Source of the DNA: AP-15 sp963716115
GTDB lineage: Bacteria; Pseudomonadota; Alphaproteobacteria; ATCC43930; CGMCC-115725
DNA: 64,000 nt
Direction: 5' to 3'
Assembly (NCBI GenBank): GCA_963716115.1
Contig: CAVQSZ010000004.1
Location: forward strand, 69,238 to 133,237
Both the position numbers and the translations under genes were made by a program. The notes beneath the pieces were generated by a model that ran no database searches, was not told the DNA's origin, and was given only the letters and a program-made list of their open reading frames with translations. Positions 46,218 through 56,150 of this stretch are shown piece by piece (the first letter of the stretch is position 1; every line of letters starts with the position of its first letter).

Positions 46218-47545
46218 GGCTCGGGTTCCGAGCTGTCGATCAGGTGGGCGAAGGAGCCGAAGACCGAGCCGCGCCGCAGCCCGCAGGAGCCCAGATCGAT
46301 CCCTGCCGCATCCCGCGCCGACCACAGCCGATCGCCGGCGCCTTCCCGGACCACGGTCGCGTAATGAAATTCGTGGCCGCGGAAGGTCGCGCCGGCGGCG
46401 CCGAGCGGCCCGCTCGCCAATAGTGTTACAGCGCGATAGCCGAGCGTCAGCCGCCGCTCGGCAAAGCTCGTCACCAGCGGCAGCAGCCCCGCCATCGGAT
46501 GGCGGCGCCCCTCGGCGTCGATCAGCGCCTCGCCCAGGACCATGTAGCCGCCGCATTCGCCGTAGACGGGCTTCGCGGCCGCCGCCGCCCGGCGCAGGCC
46601 GGTAAGAAACCTGTCGGCGGCGGCGAGCCGGCCGGCCCACAGCTCGGGGTAGCCGCCCGGCAGGTAGACCGCATCGGCGCCGGGTTCGGGCGGCTCGTCG
46701 GCGAGCGGCGAAAAGCAGGAAAGCTCGGCGCCGGCCCGCCGCCACCCGTCGAGGAGCGCCGGATAGACGAAGCAAAAAGCATCGTCGCGGGCCACGGCGA
46801 TGCGCCGGCCGAGCGGCGGGATGCCGCCGGGCGCCGGCGCCTCCGCCATGACCGAGGGGTGCGCCAGGGCGAGGAGCCGATCGATGTCGATGGCCTCGCC
46901 GACTTGCGCGGCGGCGCGGTCGATCACCGCCTCCGCATCGGCCATTTCGCCGGCCGGCACCAATCCGAGATGGCGCGACGGCAATGTCAGCGCCGGGTCC
47001 GCGGGGAGCGCGCCGAGGACGGCGAGGCCGGGCAGATGCCGCGCGACCGCGCCGGCGAGCAGCGCGCGATGGCGCTCGCCCGATACCCGGTTGAAGATGA
47101 CCCCGGCGAGCGGCAGCTCCGGGCGATGGCCGGCAAAGCCGCGCAGCAAGGCGGCGACCGAAGCCCCCTGTCCGCGCGCATCGACAACCAGCGCCACCGG
47201 CCAGCCGGTCGCTTGGGCGAGCGCCGCGGTCGAGCCCTCTTCGCCGTCGGCCCCGGTGCCGTCGAAGAGGCCCATGACCCCTTCGCACAGCACGATCTCG
47301 GCCGCCTCCCCGAGCGCGGCGACGTGGGCCGCCAGCGTCGAGCGCCGCATCGCCCAGGCGTCCAGGTTGACGCAGGGCGCGCCGCTCGCCGCCGCGAGAA
47401 AGGTCGGGTCGATGAAATCGGGGCCGGCCTTGGCCGCGGCGACGCGCGCCCCGCGCCGGCGCAGCTGCCGCAGCAGCCCGGCGGCGACCAGAGTCTTGCC
47501 GCTGCCCGAGGCCGGGGCGGCGAGGATCAGCCCGCGCGCCGGCAT
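46175..47545 (-). CDS. cobB: Cobyrinate a,c-diamide synthase
   Basis: 456 residues. Amidates cobyrinate at the a and c carboxylates with ATP and glutamine in cobalamin synthesis. N-terminal ATPase: GLILAAPASGSGKTLVAAGL (P-loop), KAGPDFIDPTFLAAASGAPC, EGVMGLFDGTGADGEEGSTA. C-terminal glutamine amidotransferase: DAVYLPGGYPELWAGRLAAA and YGECGGYMVLG with the nucleophile Cys, and FRGHEFHYA. No other cob gene is in the window, so it is an isolated member here. 3' end overlaps the PIN toxin gene. Confidence 0.93.
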   Translation of the reverse strand: MPARGLILAAPASGSGKTLVAAGLLRQLRRRGARVAAAKAGPDFIDPTFLAAASGAPCVNLDAWAMRRSTLAAHVAALGEAAEIVLCEGVMGLFDGTGADGEEGSTAALAQATGWPVALVVDARGQGASVAALLRGFAGHRPELPLAGVIFNRVSGERHRALLAGAVARHLPGLAVLGALPADPALTLPSRHLGLVPAGEMADAEAVIDRAAAQVGEAIDIDRLLALAHPSVMAEAPAPGGIPPLGRRIAVARDDAFCFVYPALLDGWRRAGAELSCFSPLADEPPEPGADAVYLPGGYPELWAGRLAAADRFLTGLRRAAAAAKPVYGECGGYMVLGEALIDAEGRRHPMAGLLPLVTSFAERRLTLGYRAVTLLASGPLGAAGATFRGHEFHYATVVREGAGDRLWSARDAAGIDLGSCGLRRGSVFGSFAHLIDSSEPEPQPPNDNIGAPSEP

Positions 47546-47576
47546 GATCGAGGCGCGGCGGGCGTCCTGGGCCGGC

Positions 47577-48125
47577 TCAGCCCGGCAGCTTGTCGCCGTC
47601 GGCGGGCGCCGGCACCTCGAAGGCGTTGACCATCCCGGAGAGGAACGCGAAATAATTCGCCGCCGCGGTCAGCTCGACCAGCCATTGCGCGCCGTGCCGG
47701 TCCTTCAGCCGGTCGAACAGCGCCTGGTCGACCCGGTTGGCGCGCAGCAGCTGGCGCGTGTAGGTCACGATGTCGCGCTCGTCCTCGGGCAGCCCCGCGG
47801 CGTCGCCCTTGGCGCGCAGCAGGTCGATCGTCGCTTCCGCGACGCCGGCGCGGCGGGCGGCGCCGACCTGGGCGGCCCAGACATAGGCGGCCTCGCGCTC
47901 GCGCACCGCGGCGAGGATCGCGTGCGAGCGCAGCCGCGCGTCGACCACGCTGCCCTCGCGGAAGAACGTGACCAGCGGCAGCACGCGCCCGGCCAGCTGC
48001 GGGCTGTGCAGCATGATGCCGAACGGGCCGCGCACGCCGCCGAAGACCTTGACCACGTCGTCGACGACGGCGTGGTGCTCGGCGGCGACATCGGCCTTGC
48101 CGCTGACGGGGGTGATTCTCGGCAT
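47577..48125 (-). CDS. Carboxymuconolactone decarboxylase (AhpD-like) family protein
   Basis: 182 residues, helical CMD fold: FGGVRGPFGIMLHSPQLAGR, LRSHAILAAVREREAAYVWA, and ELTAAANYFAFLSGMVNAFE. The Cys-x-x-Cys of AhpD peroxidases is absent, so a redox role is doubtful; many such proteins have unknown function. A strong GGAGGGAG lies upstream of the ATG at 48125. It follows the nitroreductase gene by 16 bases, suggesting an operon. Confidence 0.84.
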   Translation of the reverse strand: MPRITPVSGKADVAAEHHAVVDDVVKVFGGVRGPFGIMLHSPQLAGRVLPLVTFFREGSVVDARLRSHAILAAVREREAAYVWAAQVGAARRAGVAEATIDLLRAKGDAAGLPEDERDIVTYTRQLLRANRVDQALFDRLKDRHGAQWLVELTAAANYFAFLSGMVNAFEVPAPADGDKLPG

Positions 48126-48141
48126 GATCGGCTCCCTCCTG

Positions 48142-48792
48142 TCAGATGCCCGGATAGGGCTTGCCCCAGCCGTCGAGGTAGACGACCTCGGAGAGCGGGC
48201 CGCGGCCGACCGGCCCGAAGCGGCCCATCGGATAGCCGATCGGCAGGATCGCGTAGGAATGGAAGCCGGCCGGGATGCCCATCGCGGCGTCGACCTCCTT
48301 CTCGTAGGCGATGTGCCGGGTCGTCAGGGTCGAGCCGAGCCCGAGCGCCCTCGCCGCCAGCAGCATGTTCTGCACCGCCGGGTAGATCGACGAGCCGGCC
48401 GAGCGGCCGGCATTGGCGCCGTCCTCGAGGCAGGCGACGATCCACACCGGGGCCTCGTGGTAATGGTCGGTCAGATATTCGACCGCGGCGTGCTGGCGCT
48501 TGTACTTGCCGGCGTCCGAGCCCGGCGGCGGCGCGCTCGACGCATAGCGCGGCCCGACCACCTCGTCGAAGGCCTTCTTGTAGTAGGCCTGCACCGCCTT
48601 TTTGATCTTCTGGTCCTTCAGCACCAGAAAGCGCCAGCGCTGGGTGTTGCCGCCGCTGGCCGCAGCCTGGCCGGCCAACAGGATCTTGCGGACCAGGTCG
48701 TCCGGCACCGGGTCCGGCTTCAGCCGCCGCATCGCCCGCATCGTGTGCAGGATCTCGAAGATGTCGGTTCCACCCGGGGCTGCGTCTGGCAT
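48142..48792 (-). CDS. Nitroreductase family protein
   Basis: About 216 residues, FMN-binding nitroreductase fold: LHTMRAMRRLKPDPVPDDLV, LAGQAAASGGNTQRWRFLVL and AVQNMLLAARALGLGSTLTT. FMN contacts expected at the R-A-M-R-R segment and the S-G-G-N-T-Q segment. I prefer the ATG at 48792 because GGAGG lies five bases before it; another ATG four codons upstream is open. First gene of a probable two-gene unit with the CMD protein. Substrate unknown. Confidence 0.87.
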   Translation of the reverse strand: MPDAAPGGTDIFEILHTMRAMRRLKPDPVPDDLVRKILLAGQAAASGGNTQRWRFLVLKDQKIKKAVQAYYKKAFDEVVGPRYASSAPPPGSDAGKYKRQHAAVEYLTDHYHEAPVWIVACLEDGANAGRSAGSSIYPAVQNMLLAARALGLGSTLTTRHIAYEKEVDAAMGIPAGFHSYAILPIGYPMGRFGPVGRGPLSEVVYLDGWGKPYPGI

Positions 48793-49078
48793 TGCGTCCT
48801 CCATCCGATGGTTCGTCGCCGCTGCGTCATCGAAGTCTAGAAGGGATCAGGCCGGGCGAACAGGCCGAAAAGCCGCTCGGGCCGCGCCGCCGCGTCATTG
48901 CAGGAGTTGTTAAGATATCCGACGGTTTTTTGGCGATTCCGGCAAAGAGCGTCGGAAAACTTTACAGATTGCCGCGAGACATGCTTAAAACCGCATGTGT
49001 TTCCCGTTGGTTGCGCTCTTGGCGCGATTTTTGCGGCGGCCGCTGCGGTCCGCGCTTCGCGTCGGGGGAAGAATCAGG

Positions 49079-49225
49079 ATGCAGCAGGCCCTAAGATTGC
49101 TCGATCCGCCGTTGCCGTTCAGCACCGCGCTGCTGTCGCATGTCGCGTTGGCGCTGCTCCTGTGGAACATCGCGCTGCGCCTGGGGGTCCTGCTCGTCGA
49201 CGGCTGGACGATGATGGCGCGGTAG
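49079..49225 (+). CDS. Small single-pass membrane protein
   Basis: A 48-residue frame from the ATG at 49079, with GGGGGAAGA upstream, ending in LVDGWTMMAR. One hydrophobic segment (TALLSHVALALLLWNIALRL). The frame is open from 48995, but the ribosome-binding site supports the inner start. No family recognised. It is convergent with the lytic transglycosylase gene. Confidence 0.4.
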   Translation: MQQALRLLDPPLPFSTALLSHVALALLLWNIALRLGVLLVDGWTMMAR

Positions 49226-49241
49226 CCGTTCCGGCGGCGAT

Positions 49242-49886
49242 TTATTGCCCCCTCTGCGCCGCCGGTCCGTAGCGGACCAGCTGCATCGCCGTGTCGAGCT
49301 TGTGGCGAAACCGGCTCGACCCTGACCCGGGCGACGGCCGGCTGTCGGTGGCGAGATCGGCGCAGGCCGCGCCCAGCAGCGGCTGCGGCGCCGCCGGCGA
49401 CCGCCGCGGGTCGGCGGATTTGCGCCGCGCCGCGCTCGTCTGCGGCGCGTCGCACAACCCGCTGTCGTAGAGCACGCGCCCCAGATAGGTCGCAACGCCG
49501 GCCAGCAGCTTATCGGGAGGCCGGCCCGCCCCGACCCAGGCGTCGACGTTGCCCAAGCCCCAGTTGTAGGCGGCGATCGCGTCCGGCCAGTTGCCGTAGC
49601 GCCGATAGAGATGGGCGAGGTAGGCGCGCCCGAGCGCCCGGTTCTGCGCGGGATCGAAGCGGTCGCCGCCGCCGACGTCGCTTGCCGCCGCCTCGCTGAC
49701 CTGCATCGGCCCCTGCGGTCCGGACGGGTCCGGGCCCCACATCGTCGGGTCTGCGCCGTGGCTCGATTCGGCGCCGTCGACGGCCGAGGCGACCCGGTCG
49801 AGCGCCGCATCCTGGCCGGCGACCGCCGCTCCCGCAATCGCCTGCCCAACGAGCAGGGCGATCGTCGCCGACCGCATGCGCCGCAT
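49242..49886 (-). CDS. Lytic transglycosylase domain protein
   Basis: About 214 residues with a signal peptide (RRMRSATIALLVGQAIAGAA). The SLT-like domain shows the catalytic-Glu motif DGAESSHGADPTMWGP, then GPQGPMQVSEAAASDVGGGD, AQNRALGRAYLAHLYRRYGN and IAAYNWGLGNVDAWVGAG. It would cleave the glycan strand of peptidoglycan, in the periplasm. The C-terminal 60 residues are basic and low in complexity. Start at 49886 has GAGG close by; an in-frame ATG 22 codons upstream is less likely. Confidence 0.85.
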   Translation of the reverse strand: MRRMRSATIALLVGQAIAGAAVAGQDAALDRVASAVDGAESSHGADPTMWGPDPSGPQGPMQVSEAAASDVGGGDRFDPAQNRALGRAYLAHLYRRYGNWPDAIAAYNWGLGNVDAWVGAGRPPDKLLAGVATYLGRVLYDSGLCDAPQTSAARRKSADPRRSPAAPQPLLGAACADLATDSRPSPGSGSSRFRHKLDTAMQLVRYGPAAQRGQ

Positions 49887-50076
49887 CTGCCTCGACCTTT
49901 GCTCGCGTGAGACGACAGGATACCCGGCCGCGGAAAATCGGCCAAGAAACAAATTCCAACCGACAAAAATGCGGTCTCTTGCTCAATATGTAGTAGTTAA
50001 TCTGCGGCGATGCTTGGCCGATATGGATTCATATTCATTCCAGACCCGGCTTCCCCGCCGGTCGCCGGGCTGCCGG

Positions 50077-51279
50077 CTACAGCACTTCGAAGAGCCCGGC
50101 AGCACCCATGCCGCCGCCGACGCACATCGTGACGACGACAAGCCGCGCGCCGCGGCGCTTGCCCTCGATCAGCGCGTGGCCGACCATGCGCGCCCCCGAC
50201 ATGCCGTAGGGGTGGCCGATCGAGATGGCGCCGCCGTCGACATTGTAGCGCTCGGGGTCGATGCCGAGCCGGTCGCGGCAGTAGAGCGCCTGCACCGCAA
50301 ACGCCTCGTTCAACTCCCACAGATCGATGTCGCCGACCTTCAACCCGTGCTGCTGCAAGAGCTTGGGCACGGCGAAGACCGGCCCGATCCCCATCTCGTC
50401 CGGGGCGCAGCCGGCGACCGCGATGCCGCGATAGGCGCCCAGCGGCTGGAGCCCGCGGCGCGCCGCCTCGCCCGCCTCCATCAAGACCGAGGCCGAGGCC
50501 CCGTCCGACAGCTGCGAGGCGTTGCCGGCGGTGATGAACCGGCCCTCCTTGACGCTCTGCCCGTCGCGGAAGACGGGCTTCAGCCCGGCGAGGCCCGCCA
50601 ATGTCGTCGACGGGCGGTTGCCCTCGTCCTTGTCGAGGGTGACCGCGACCGACGAGGCCTCGCCGGTCTCGCGGCTCTCGACCCGCATCAGCGAAGAGAG
50701 CGGCGCGATCTCCCGGTCGAGGCGGCCCTCGGCCTGCGCCGCCGCGGTGCGCTGCTGCGACTGCAGGGCGTAGCGGTCCTGCGCCTCGCGGGTCACCTGA
50801 TAGCGCTCGGCGACGATCTCGGCGGTCTCGATCATCGCCATGTAGAGGCCGGGCTCGTGCTCGACGAGCCACGGGTCCTGCGCCCGGTATTGGTTGCGGT
50901 GGTCGTTCTGCACCAGCGAGATCGACTCGACGCCGCCGCCGACCGCGATATTCATGCCGTCGTGCACGATCTCCTTTGCCGCGGTCGCGATCGCCATCAG
51001 CCCCGAAGCGCATTGCCGGTCGACGGTCATCCCCGGCACCGAGACCGGCAGCCCGGCGCGGATCGCCGCCTGGCGCGCGATGTTGAAGCCGGTCGAGCCC
51101 TGCTGCAAGGCCGCGCCCAGCACCACGTCCTCGATCTCGGCCGGGTCGAGGCCGGCGCGCCGCACCGCCTCGGCGACGACGTGCCCGGCGAGCTCCTGCC
51201 CCTGGGTGTCGTTGAAGGCGCCGCGATAGGCCTTGCCGATCGGGGTGCGGGCGGTCGAGACGATGACGGCTTCGCGCAT
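50077..51279 (-). CDS. Acetyl-CoA acetyltransferase (thiolase family)
   Basis: 400 residues. Thiolase cleaving or condensing acyl-CoA. The active-site Cys is in MTVDRQCASGLMAIATAAKE, the NEAFAVQ motif and the catalytic His in GGAISIGHPYGMSGARMVG, and the last Cys in VVVTMCVGGGMGAAGLFEVL are present. N-terminus REAVIVSTARTPIGKAYRGA. Start ATG at 51279 with GGAGGACAGG upstream; an ATG further upstream adds 23 residues that are not part of the fold. Divergent from the serine hydrolase. Confidence 0.93.
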   Translation of the reverse strand: MREAVIVSTARTPIGKAYRGAFNDTQGQELAGHVVAEAVRRAGLDPAEIEDVVLGAALQQGSTGFNIARQAAIRAGLPVSVPGMTVDRQCASGLMAIATAAKEIVHDGMNIAVGGGVESISLVQNDHRNQYRAQDPWLVEHEPGLYMAMIETAEIVAERYQVTREAQDRYALQSQQRTAAAQAEGRLDREIAPLSSLMRVESRETGEASSVAVTLDKDEGNRPSTTLAGLAGLKPVFRDGQSVKEGRFITAGNASQLSDGASASVLMEAGEAARRGLQPLGAYRGIAVAGCAPDEMGIGPVFAVPKLLQQHGLKVGDIDLWELNEAFAVQALYCRDRLGIDPERYNVDGGAISIGHPYGMSGARMVGHALIEGKRRGARLVVVTMCVGGGMGAAGLFEVL

Positions 51280-51346
51280 CCTGTCCTCCGGTGTATCGTC
51301 GGGCGTGATGTAGCATCGAATCTCCGGATTCTGAAAGGAGACAGCC

Positions 51347-52460
51347 ATGCCCGAGACCTACCCGCTCCCCGCCGGCGATCCGGCGAGCCTCGGCTTTGCC
51401 GCCGCACCCTTGCAGCACCTCGACCGGCTGATCCGGCAGCACATCGAGGAGGGGCGCTATCCGGGGGCGCAGATCGCGCTCGGCGCGGCACGGGAAATTG
51501 GCGCTCTACCGCAGCTGGGGCGACGCCAGGACCGAGGGGCGCACGGTGCCGGCGACCGGCGACACGCTGTTCCTGCTGTTCAGCCAGACCAAGGTGCTGA
51601 CCAGCTCGGCGGTGTGGGCCTTGATCGAGGAAGGCCGGCTCTCGTTCATGGACAAGATCGCCGACCACCTGCCGGAGTTCGCGGCGCGCGGCAAAAGCGA
51701 GATCACCTTGCATCAGGTGATGACGCATCAGGGCGGCTTTCCCTCGGGCGACGTGACCCGGGCGACCTGGACCGACCATGCCAGGATGCGCGCCGAGGTC
51801 TGCGATTTCTCGCTCGACTGGACGCCGGGGACGCGGCTGCAATACCACCCGCGCGCGGCGCATCTGACCCAGGCGATGGTGATCGAGGCGGTGACCGGCC
51901 GCGATTACCGCGAGGTGATCCGCGACAAGGTGTTGGCGCCGCTGGGCCTGGCGAACGACATCTTCGTCGGCGTGCCGGCCGGCGAGCAGGAGCGCTGCGC
52001 CGACACCTACGCGCCCGAGCCGCGCGACAACTCGGCCGAGTTCCGGGCGGCCGGGATGCCGAGCGGCGGCGGCTATGCGACGGCGCGCGGCATGGCGGCC
52101 TTCTACCAGATGCTGCTCGGCCAAGGCCGGCTGAACGGCGTGCGGATGTTCTCGCCGCGGCTCATCTCCTACGTCACCAGGAACCACACCGGCGAGCGCG
52201 GCGACGACCAGATGGCCGGCATCCCGATGCATCGCGGCTTCGGGCCGCATGTGCGCGGCGACAGCGACCGCATCCGCGGGCTCGGCGCGATCGCGGCGCC
52301 GCAGACCTTCGGCCATGGCGGGGCCGGCACCTCCTATTCCTGGGCCGACCCGACCAGCGGCGTGTCGTTCAGCTACCTGACCAATTTCGTGGCGCCCGAC
52401 CCGTTCCACTCGGCCCGGCTCGACCGGGTCGCGAATTTGGCGCACGCGGCGATCGATTAA
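51347..52460 (+). CDS. Serine hydrolase (beta-lactamase/esterase family), one frame break
   Basis: About 370 residues. N-terminus ETYPLPAGDPASLGFAAAPL. An extra base near 51481 breaks the frame, after which it reads RHGKLALYRSWGDARTEGRT. The nucleophile Ser-x-x-Lys is in LFLLFSQTKVLTSSAVWAL, and QYHPRAAHLTQAMVIE carries a Tyr in the second motif position. LHQVMTHQGGFPSGD is typical of the class C esterase branch. No signal peptide. 67 bases separate its start from that of the divergent thiolase. Confidence 0.84.
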
Positions 52461-52485
52461 ACGATGAAGCCCGACCTCGCCGCCG

Positions 52486-52552
52486 CCCCTCACCCTCCCG
52501 TTGCGCGGGTCCCTCCCTCTCCCCGCGTGCGGGGAGAGGGAGGGGGTGAGGG
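52486..52552. repeat. Long palindromic repeat, family C
   Basis: CCCCTCACCCTCCC ... CTCTCCCCGCGTGCGGGGAG ... GGGTGAGGGG is nearly perfect and could form a hairpin of over 25 base pairs. It fills the gap between the serine hydrolase and the FAD oxidoreductase and may act as a terminator in both directions. Related to 35011-35079. Confidence 0.7.
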
Positions 52553-52571
52553 GCCGACCCAGGAGTAGTCC

Positions 52572-53909
52572 ATGGCGCCGCGGGTCGATCCGGTCCGCTC
52601 CGATGAGGCGTTGCCGGCGCGCGCCGATGTGGTGATCGTCGGCGGCGGCATCGTCGGCGCCAGCGCCGCGCTTTTTCTCGCGCAAAAGGGCGTCTCGGTC
52701 GTGCTGTGCGAGAAGGGGCACATCGCCGGCGAGCAGTCGAGCCGCAATTGGGGCTGGTGCCGCAAGATGGGGCGCGACCCGCGCGAGATCCCGCTGATCA
52801 TCGAGAGCCTGCGGCTGTGGCAGGGGATGAACGAGCTGGTCGAGGCCGAGACCGGCTTTCGCCAGCCGGGCATCATGTATCTGGCCGAGACCCCGGCCGA
52901 GCTGGCCCAGCTCGAATCCTGGCTCGACCACGCCCGCCAGTACCAGCTCGACACCCGCGTCATCACCGCCGCCGAGGCGGGCGGGCTGATGCCGGGCCTG
53001 ACCGGCAACTGGGCCGGCGCGCTCTACACCGCGAGCGACGGCAAGGCCGAGCCGCAGCGGGCAGCACCCGCGATCGCCGAGGCGGCGCGGCGGCACGGCG
53101 CGGCGGTCATGCAGCCAATGCGCGGTGCGCGGCATCGAGACCGCGGCCGGCCGGGTCGCCGGCGTCGTCACCGAAAAGGGCCGCATCGCCTGCAATTCGG
53201 TGGTGCTCGCGGGCGGCGCCTGGTCGCGGCTCTTCTGCGGCAATCTCGGCATCAAATTGCCGCAGCTGAAGGTGCTGGCCTCGGTCATGCGCACCGACCC
53301 GATCGAGGGCGGGCCGGAGATCTCGGCCTCGGGCGGCCTCTTCGGCTTTCGCAAGCGGATGGACGGCGGCTACACGGTGGCGACGCTCGGGGTGCGCACG
53401 ATCGACCTCGTCCCCGACAATTTCCGGCTGCTCTTCGACTATCTGCCGGCGGCGCGGCTGCACTGGAAGAAATTGCGCTTCCGGGTCGGCCGCCGCTGGG
53501 CCGAGGAGTGGCGCATGCCGCGGCGCTGGGCGCTCGACGACCGCCTCGCCGTTCGAGGCGGTGCGCACGCTCGACCCCGACCCCGACCCGTTCGTCATCG
53601 ACCGCGCGCAGAAGGCCGTCAAAGAGGCCTTCCCGACGGTCTTCCGCGACATGCGGGTGGCCGAGAGCTGGGGCGGCATGATCGACGTGATGCCCGATGC
53701 GATCCCGGTCATCTCGCCGGTCGAGAGCGTGCCGGGCTTCTTCATCGCCACCGGCTTTTCCGGGCACGGCTTCGGCATCGGCCCCGGCGCCGGCAGGCTG
53801 GTCGCCGACATGGTGGCCGGCGACCCGACCCTGGTCGACCCGGCCGCCGTTCCGCCTGTCGCGCTTCACCGACGGCTCGAACCCGCAGCCGCACCCGCTG
53901 GCGAGCTGA
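52572..53909 (+). CDS. FAD-dependent oxidoreductase (DAO type), three frame breaks
   Basis: About 444 residues. The FAD-binding N-terminus is DVVIVGGGIVGASAALFLAQ, followed by SSRNWGWCRKMGRDPREIPL. The frame is broken near 53115, 53544 and 53848, each by one extra base. The restored pieces are QQCAVRGIETAAGRVAGVVT, SPFEAVRTLDPDPDPFVIDR and FRLSRFTDGSNPQPHPLAS. The C-terminal FFIATGFSGHGFGIGPGAGR closes the FAD site. Family members oxidise amino acids or sarcosine-like amines. It is two bases upstream of hyuA, so the two are likely in one transcription unit. Confidence 0.83.
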
Positions 53910-53910
53910 C

Positions 53911-55981
53911 GTGGCCAAGGCGGCGGGCTTTCTCGGCACCGATGTCGGCGGCACCTTTACTGACCTCGTCTACTACAGCGGCGCGGGCGAAGTGCGCTGC
54001 TTCAAGGCGCCGAGCACGCCCTCACAGCCGGGCGCCAGCATCCTCAGCGGCATCGACGAGGTCGCGGCGACCCTGGGTCTCACCGGCGAGGCGCTGGCCG
54101 ATCTCGTCCACACCCACAGCAGCACGGTCGCGACCAACGCGCTGATCGAGCGCCGCGGCGCCCGCATCGGCCTGATCGTCTCGTCCGGGTTTCGCGACCT
54201 CTTCGAATTGCAGCGGCTGGCGATCCCGCACCCGATGCGGTTCGATTCGCGCCGGCCGCAGCCATTGGCGCCGCGCGCGCTGGTGCGCGAGGTCGGCGGC
54301 CGGCTTGGCGCCGACGGCGGCGAGCTCGCGCCCTTCGACGCGGACGGCATGGAGAAGGCGGCGCGCGAGCTCGCCGGGCTCGGTGTCGAGATCGCGGTCG
54401 TCGCCCTCCTGCACAGCTACCGCAATCCCGCGCACGAGCGGGCGGCGCGCGCGGTCGTCGAGAAGCGCGCCATCCCGCTGCGGCTCGAATTGTCGAGCGA
54501 GGTGTGGCCACAGGCGCGCGAATACGAGCGCGCCGTGCTGACCGCGATCAACGCCGCGATCCGCCCGATCGTCGAGGGCTATGTCGACCGCCTGGAAAAG
54601 GGGCTGGCCGAGCGCGCGATTGTGACGCCGGCGCGGGTTGCGCGCTCGAACGGCGGCGCCGAATTGGCGCGCACGATGCGGCAGCGCCCGGTCGTGGCGC
54701 TTGCTGTCGGGGCCGGCCGCCGGGGTCGCGGGCGCCGCCGTCGCCGCCGAGGACGCCGGCTGGCAGGCGGCCGATCTGATGACCCTCGATGTCGGCGGCA
54801 CCAGCGCCGATATCGGCGTCGTGCGCGACGGCCGCCCGGTCTTGAGCGCCGAGGAGCACATCGCCGAGTTTCCGCTGCTGCTGCCGACGATCGCGGTCTC
54901 CAGCATCGGCGCCGGCGGCGGCTCGATCATCTGGCTCGACCCGGCGGGCTCGTTGAAGGTCGGGCCGAGGAGCGTCGGCGCCGATCCGGGGCCGGCCTGC
55001 TACGGCGGCGGCTCCCTGACCCCGGCCTTGACCGACGCGTTTCTTATCGCCGGCCTCTTGGCGCCGGGGCAGCTTCTCGGCGGCAAGCTCGCCTTGCAGA
55101 TGGAGCCGGCGCGGCATGCGCTGGGCGCGATCGGCGACGCCCTCGGCCGCAGCGTCGAGGAGGTCGCCGACGGCGCGATCCGCGTCGCGATCGCCTTGAT
55201 GGCGGCCGAGGCCACCAGCGTGCTGGCCCGCCGCGGCGTCGACGCGCCGCGATTTCGGATGGTCGCGTTCGGCGGCGCCGGGCCGCTGCTCGGGGCGCTG
55301 CTCGCCGAGGAGCTGGCGATCGACACGGTGCTGATCCCGCCCTTTCCGGGCGCGCTCAGCGCTCTCGGCGCCGCCCGCGCCGACCTCGAAGGCGACCTCG
55401 TCGAGCCGGTCTACGAGCGCCTCGGCGCGCTCCCCGCTCCTGCCCTCGCCGCCGCCGGCGACCGGCTGCAGGCGGCGGCGCGCGGCTGGCTCGCCGAGCA
55501 GACCGCAGCGCTCGCGGTGACCGAGGCGCGGGTCGAGATCGCCGCCGACATGCGCTATGACGGCCAGGGCTACGACGTGACCGTGCCGCTCGCGGCGCAG
55601 TGGCTCGCCGAGGGCGATTTTCCCCGGCTGCGCGCCGCCTTCCACGCCGCCCACCGCGCAACCTACGGCCATGCCGACGAGACGGCCGAAATCTGGCTCA
55701 AGGAGTTGCGCGCCCACATCACCGGCGCGACGCCGAAGCCGCGCATCCTGCCCGCCGCCCCGGCCGGCGGCGGCGCCGCCGCCGCGACGTCCCGCACCCT
55801 CCGGCTCTTCGGCCGCGAATTCGCCGCCGCGGTGCACGAGCGCGCCGGCCTCGCCGCCGACCAACGCATCGCCGGACCGGCGATCGTCGACCAGATGGAC
55901 ACCACCACCCTGATCCCCGAGGGCTGGCAGGCGCACCCCGTCGCCTCGGGCGCCCTCGTGCTCGAACGGGGCCGCAGCTGA
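53911..55981 (+). CDS. hyuA: Hydantoinase/oxoprolinase subunit A, one frame break
   Basis: About 689 residues from GTG at 53911. The long HyuA type: N-terminal FLGTDVGGTFTDLVYYSGAG, HTHSSTVATNALIERRGARI, GYVDRLEKGLAERAIVT. At 54700-54703 the sequence reads GCGCTTGCTG where GCGCTGCTG keeps the frame into LLSGPAAGVAGAAVAAEDAG. It continues TLDVGGTSADIGVV, SIGAGGGSIIWLDPAGSLKV, GPACYGGGSLTPALTDAFL and VAFGGAGPLLGALLAEEL. It hydrolyses ATP to drive ring opening of hydantoin or oxoproline type compounds with HyuB. No similarity between this and the shorter hyuA at 32485 except the ASKHA core. Confidence 0.9.
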
Positions 55982-56016
55982 TGAAAACCCTCGGGAACGC
56001 CTTTTGTCGGGTTCGT

Positions 56017-56092
56017 CTTCCCGGCGAAGGCCGGGACCCATCCATCAGCGTGCGAGGTGGTGGAGAGGTGGATCCCGGCCTTCGCCGGGATG
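56017..56092. repeat. Inverted repeat pair (family B) inside the hyuA-hyuB gap
   Basis: CTTCCCGGCGAAGGCCGGGA (56017-56036) and its inverted copy ATCCCGGCCTTCGCCGGGAT (about 56072-56091) flank 35 bases. The pair could form a large stem in the intercistronic RNA, influencing relative HyuA/HyuB yield or RNA stability. Confidence 0.65.
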
Positions 56093-56150
56093 GCGTGTAA
56101 TAGACGCCGGTGCAGAACGTTGCCGAGCTTTTGCCGAATGGAGCCAAGTC

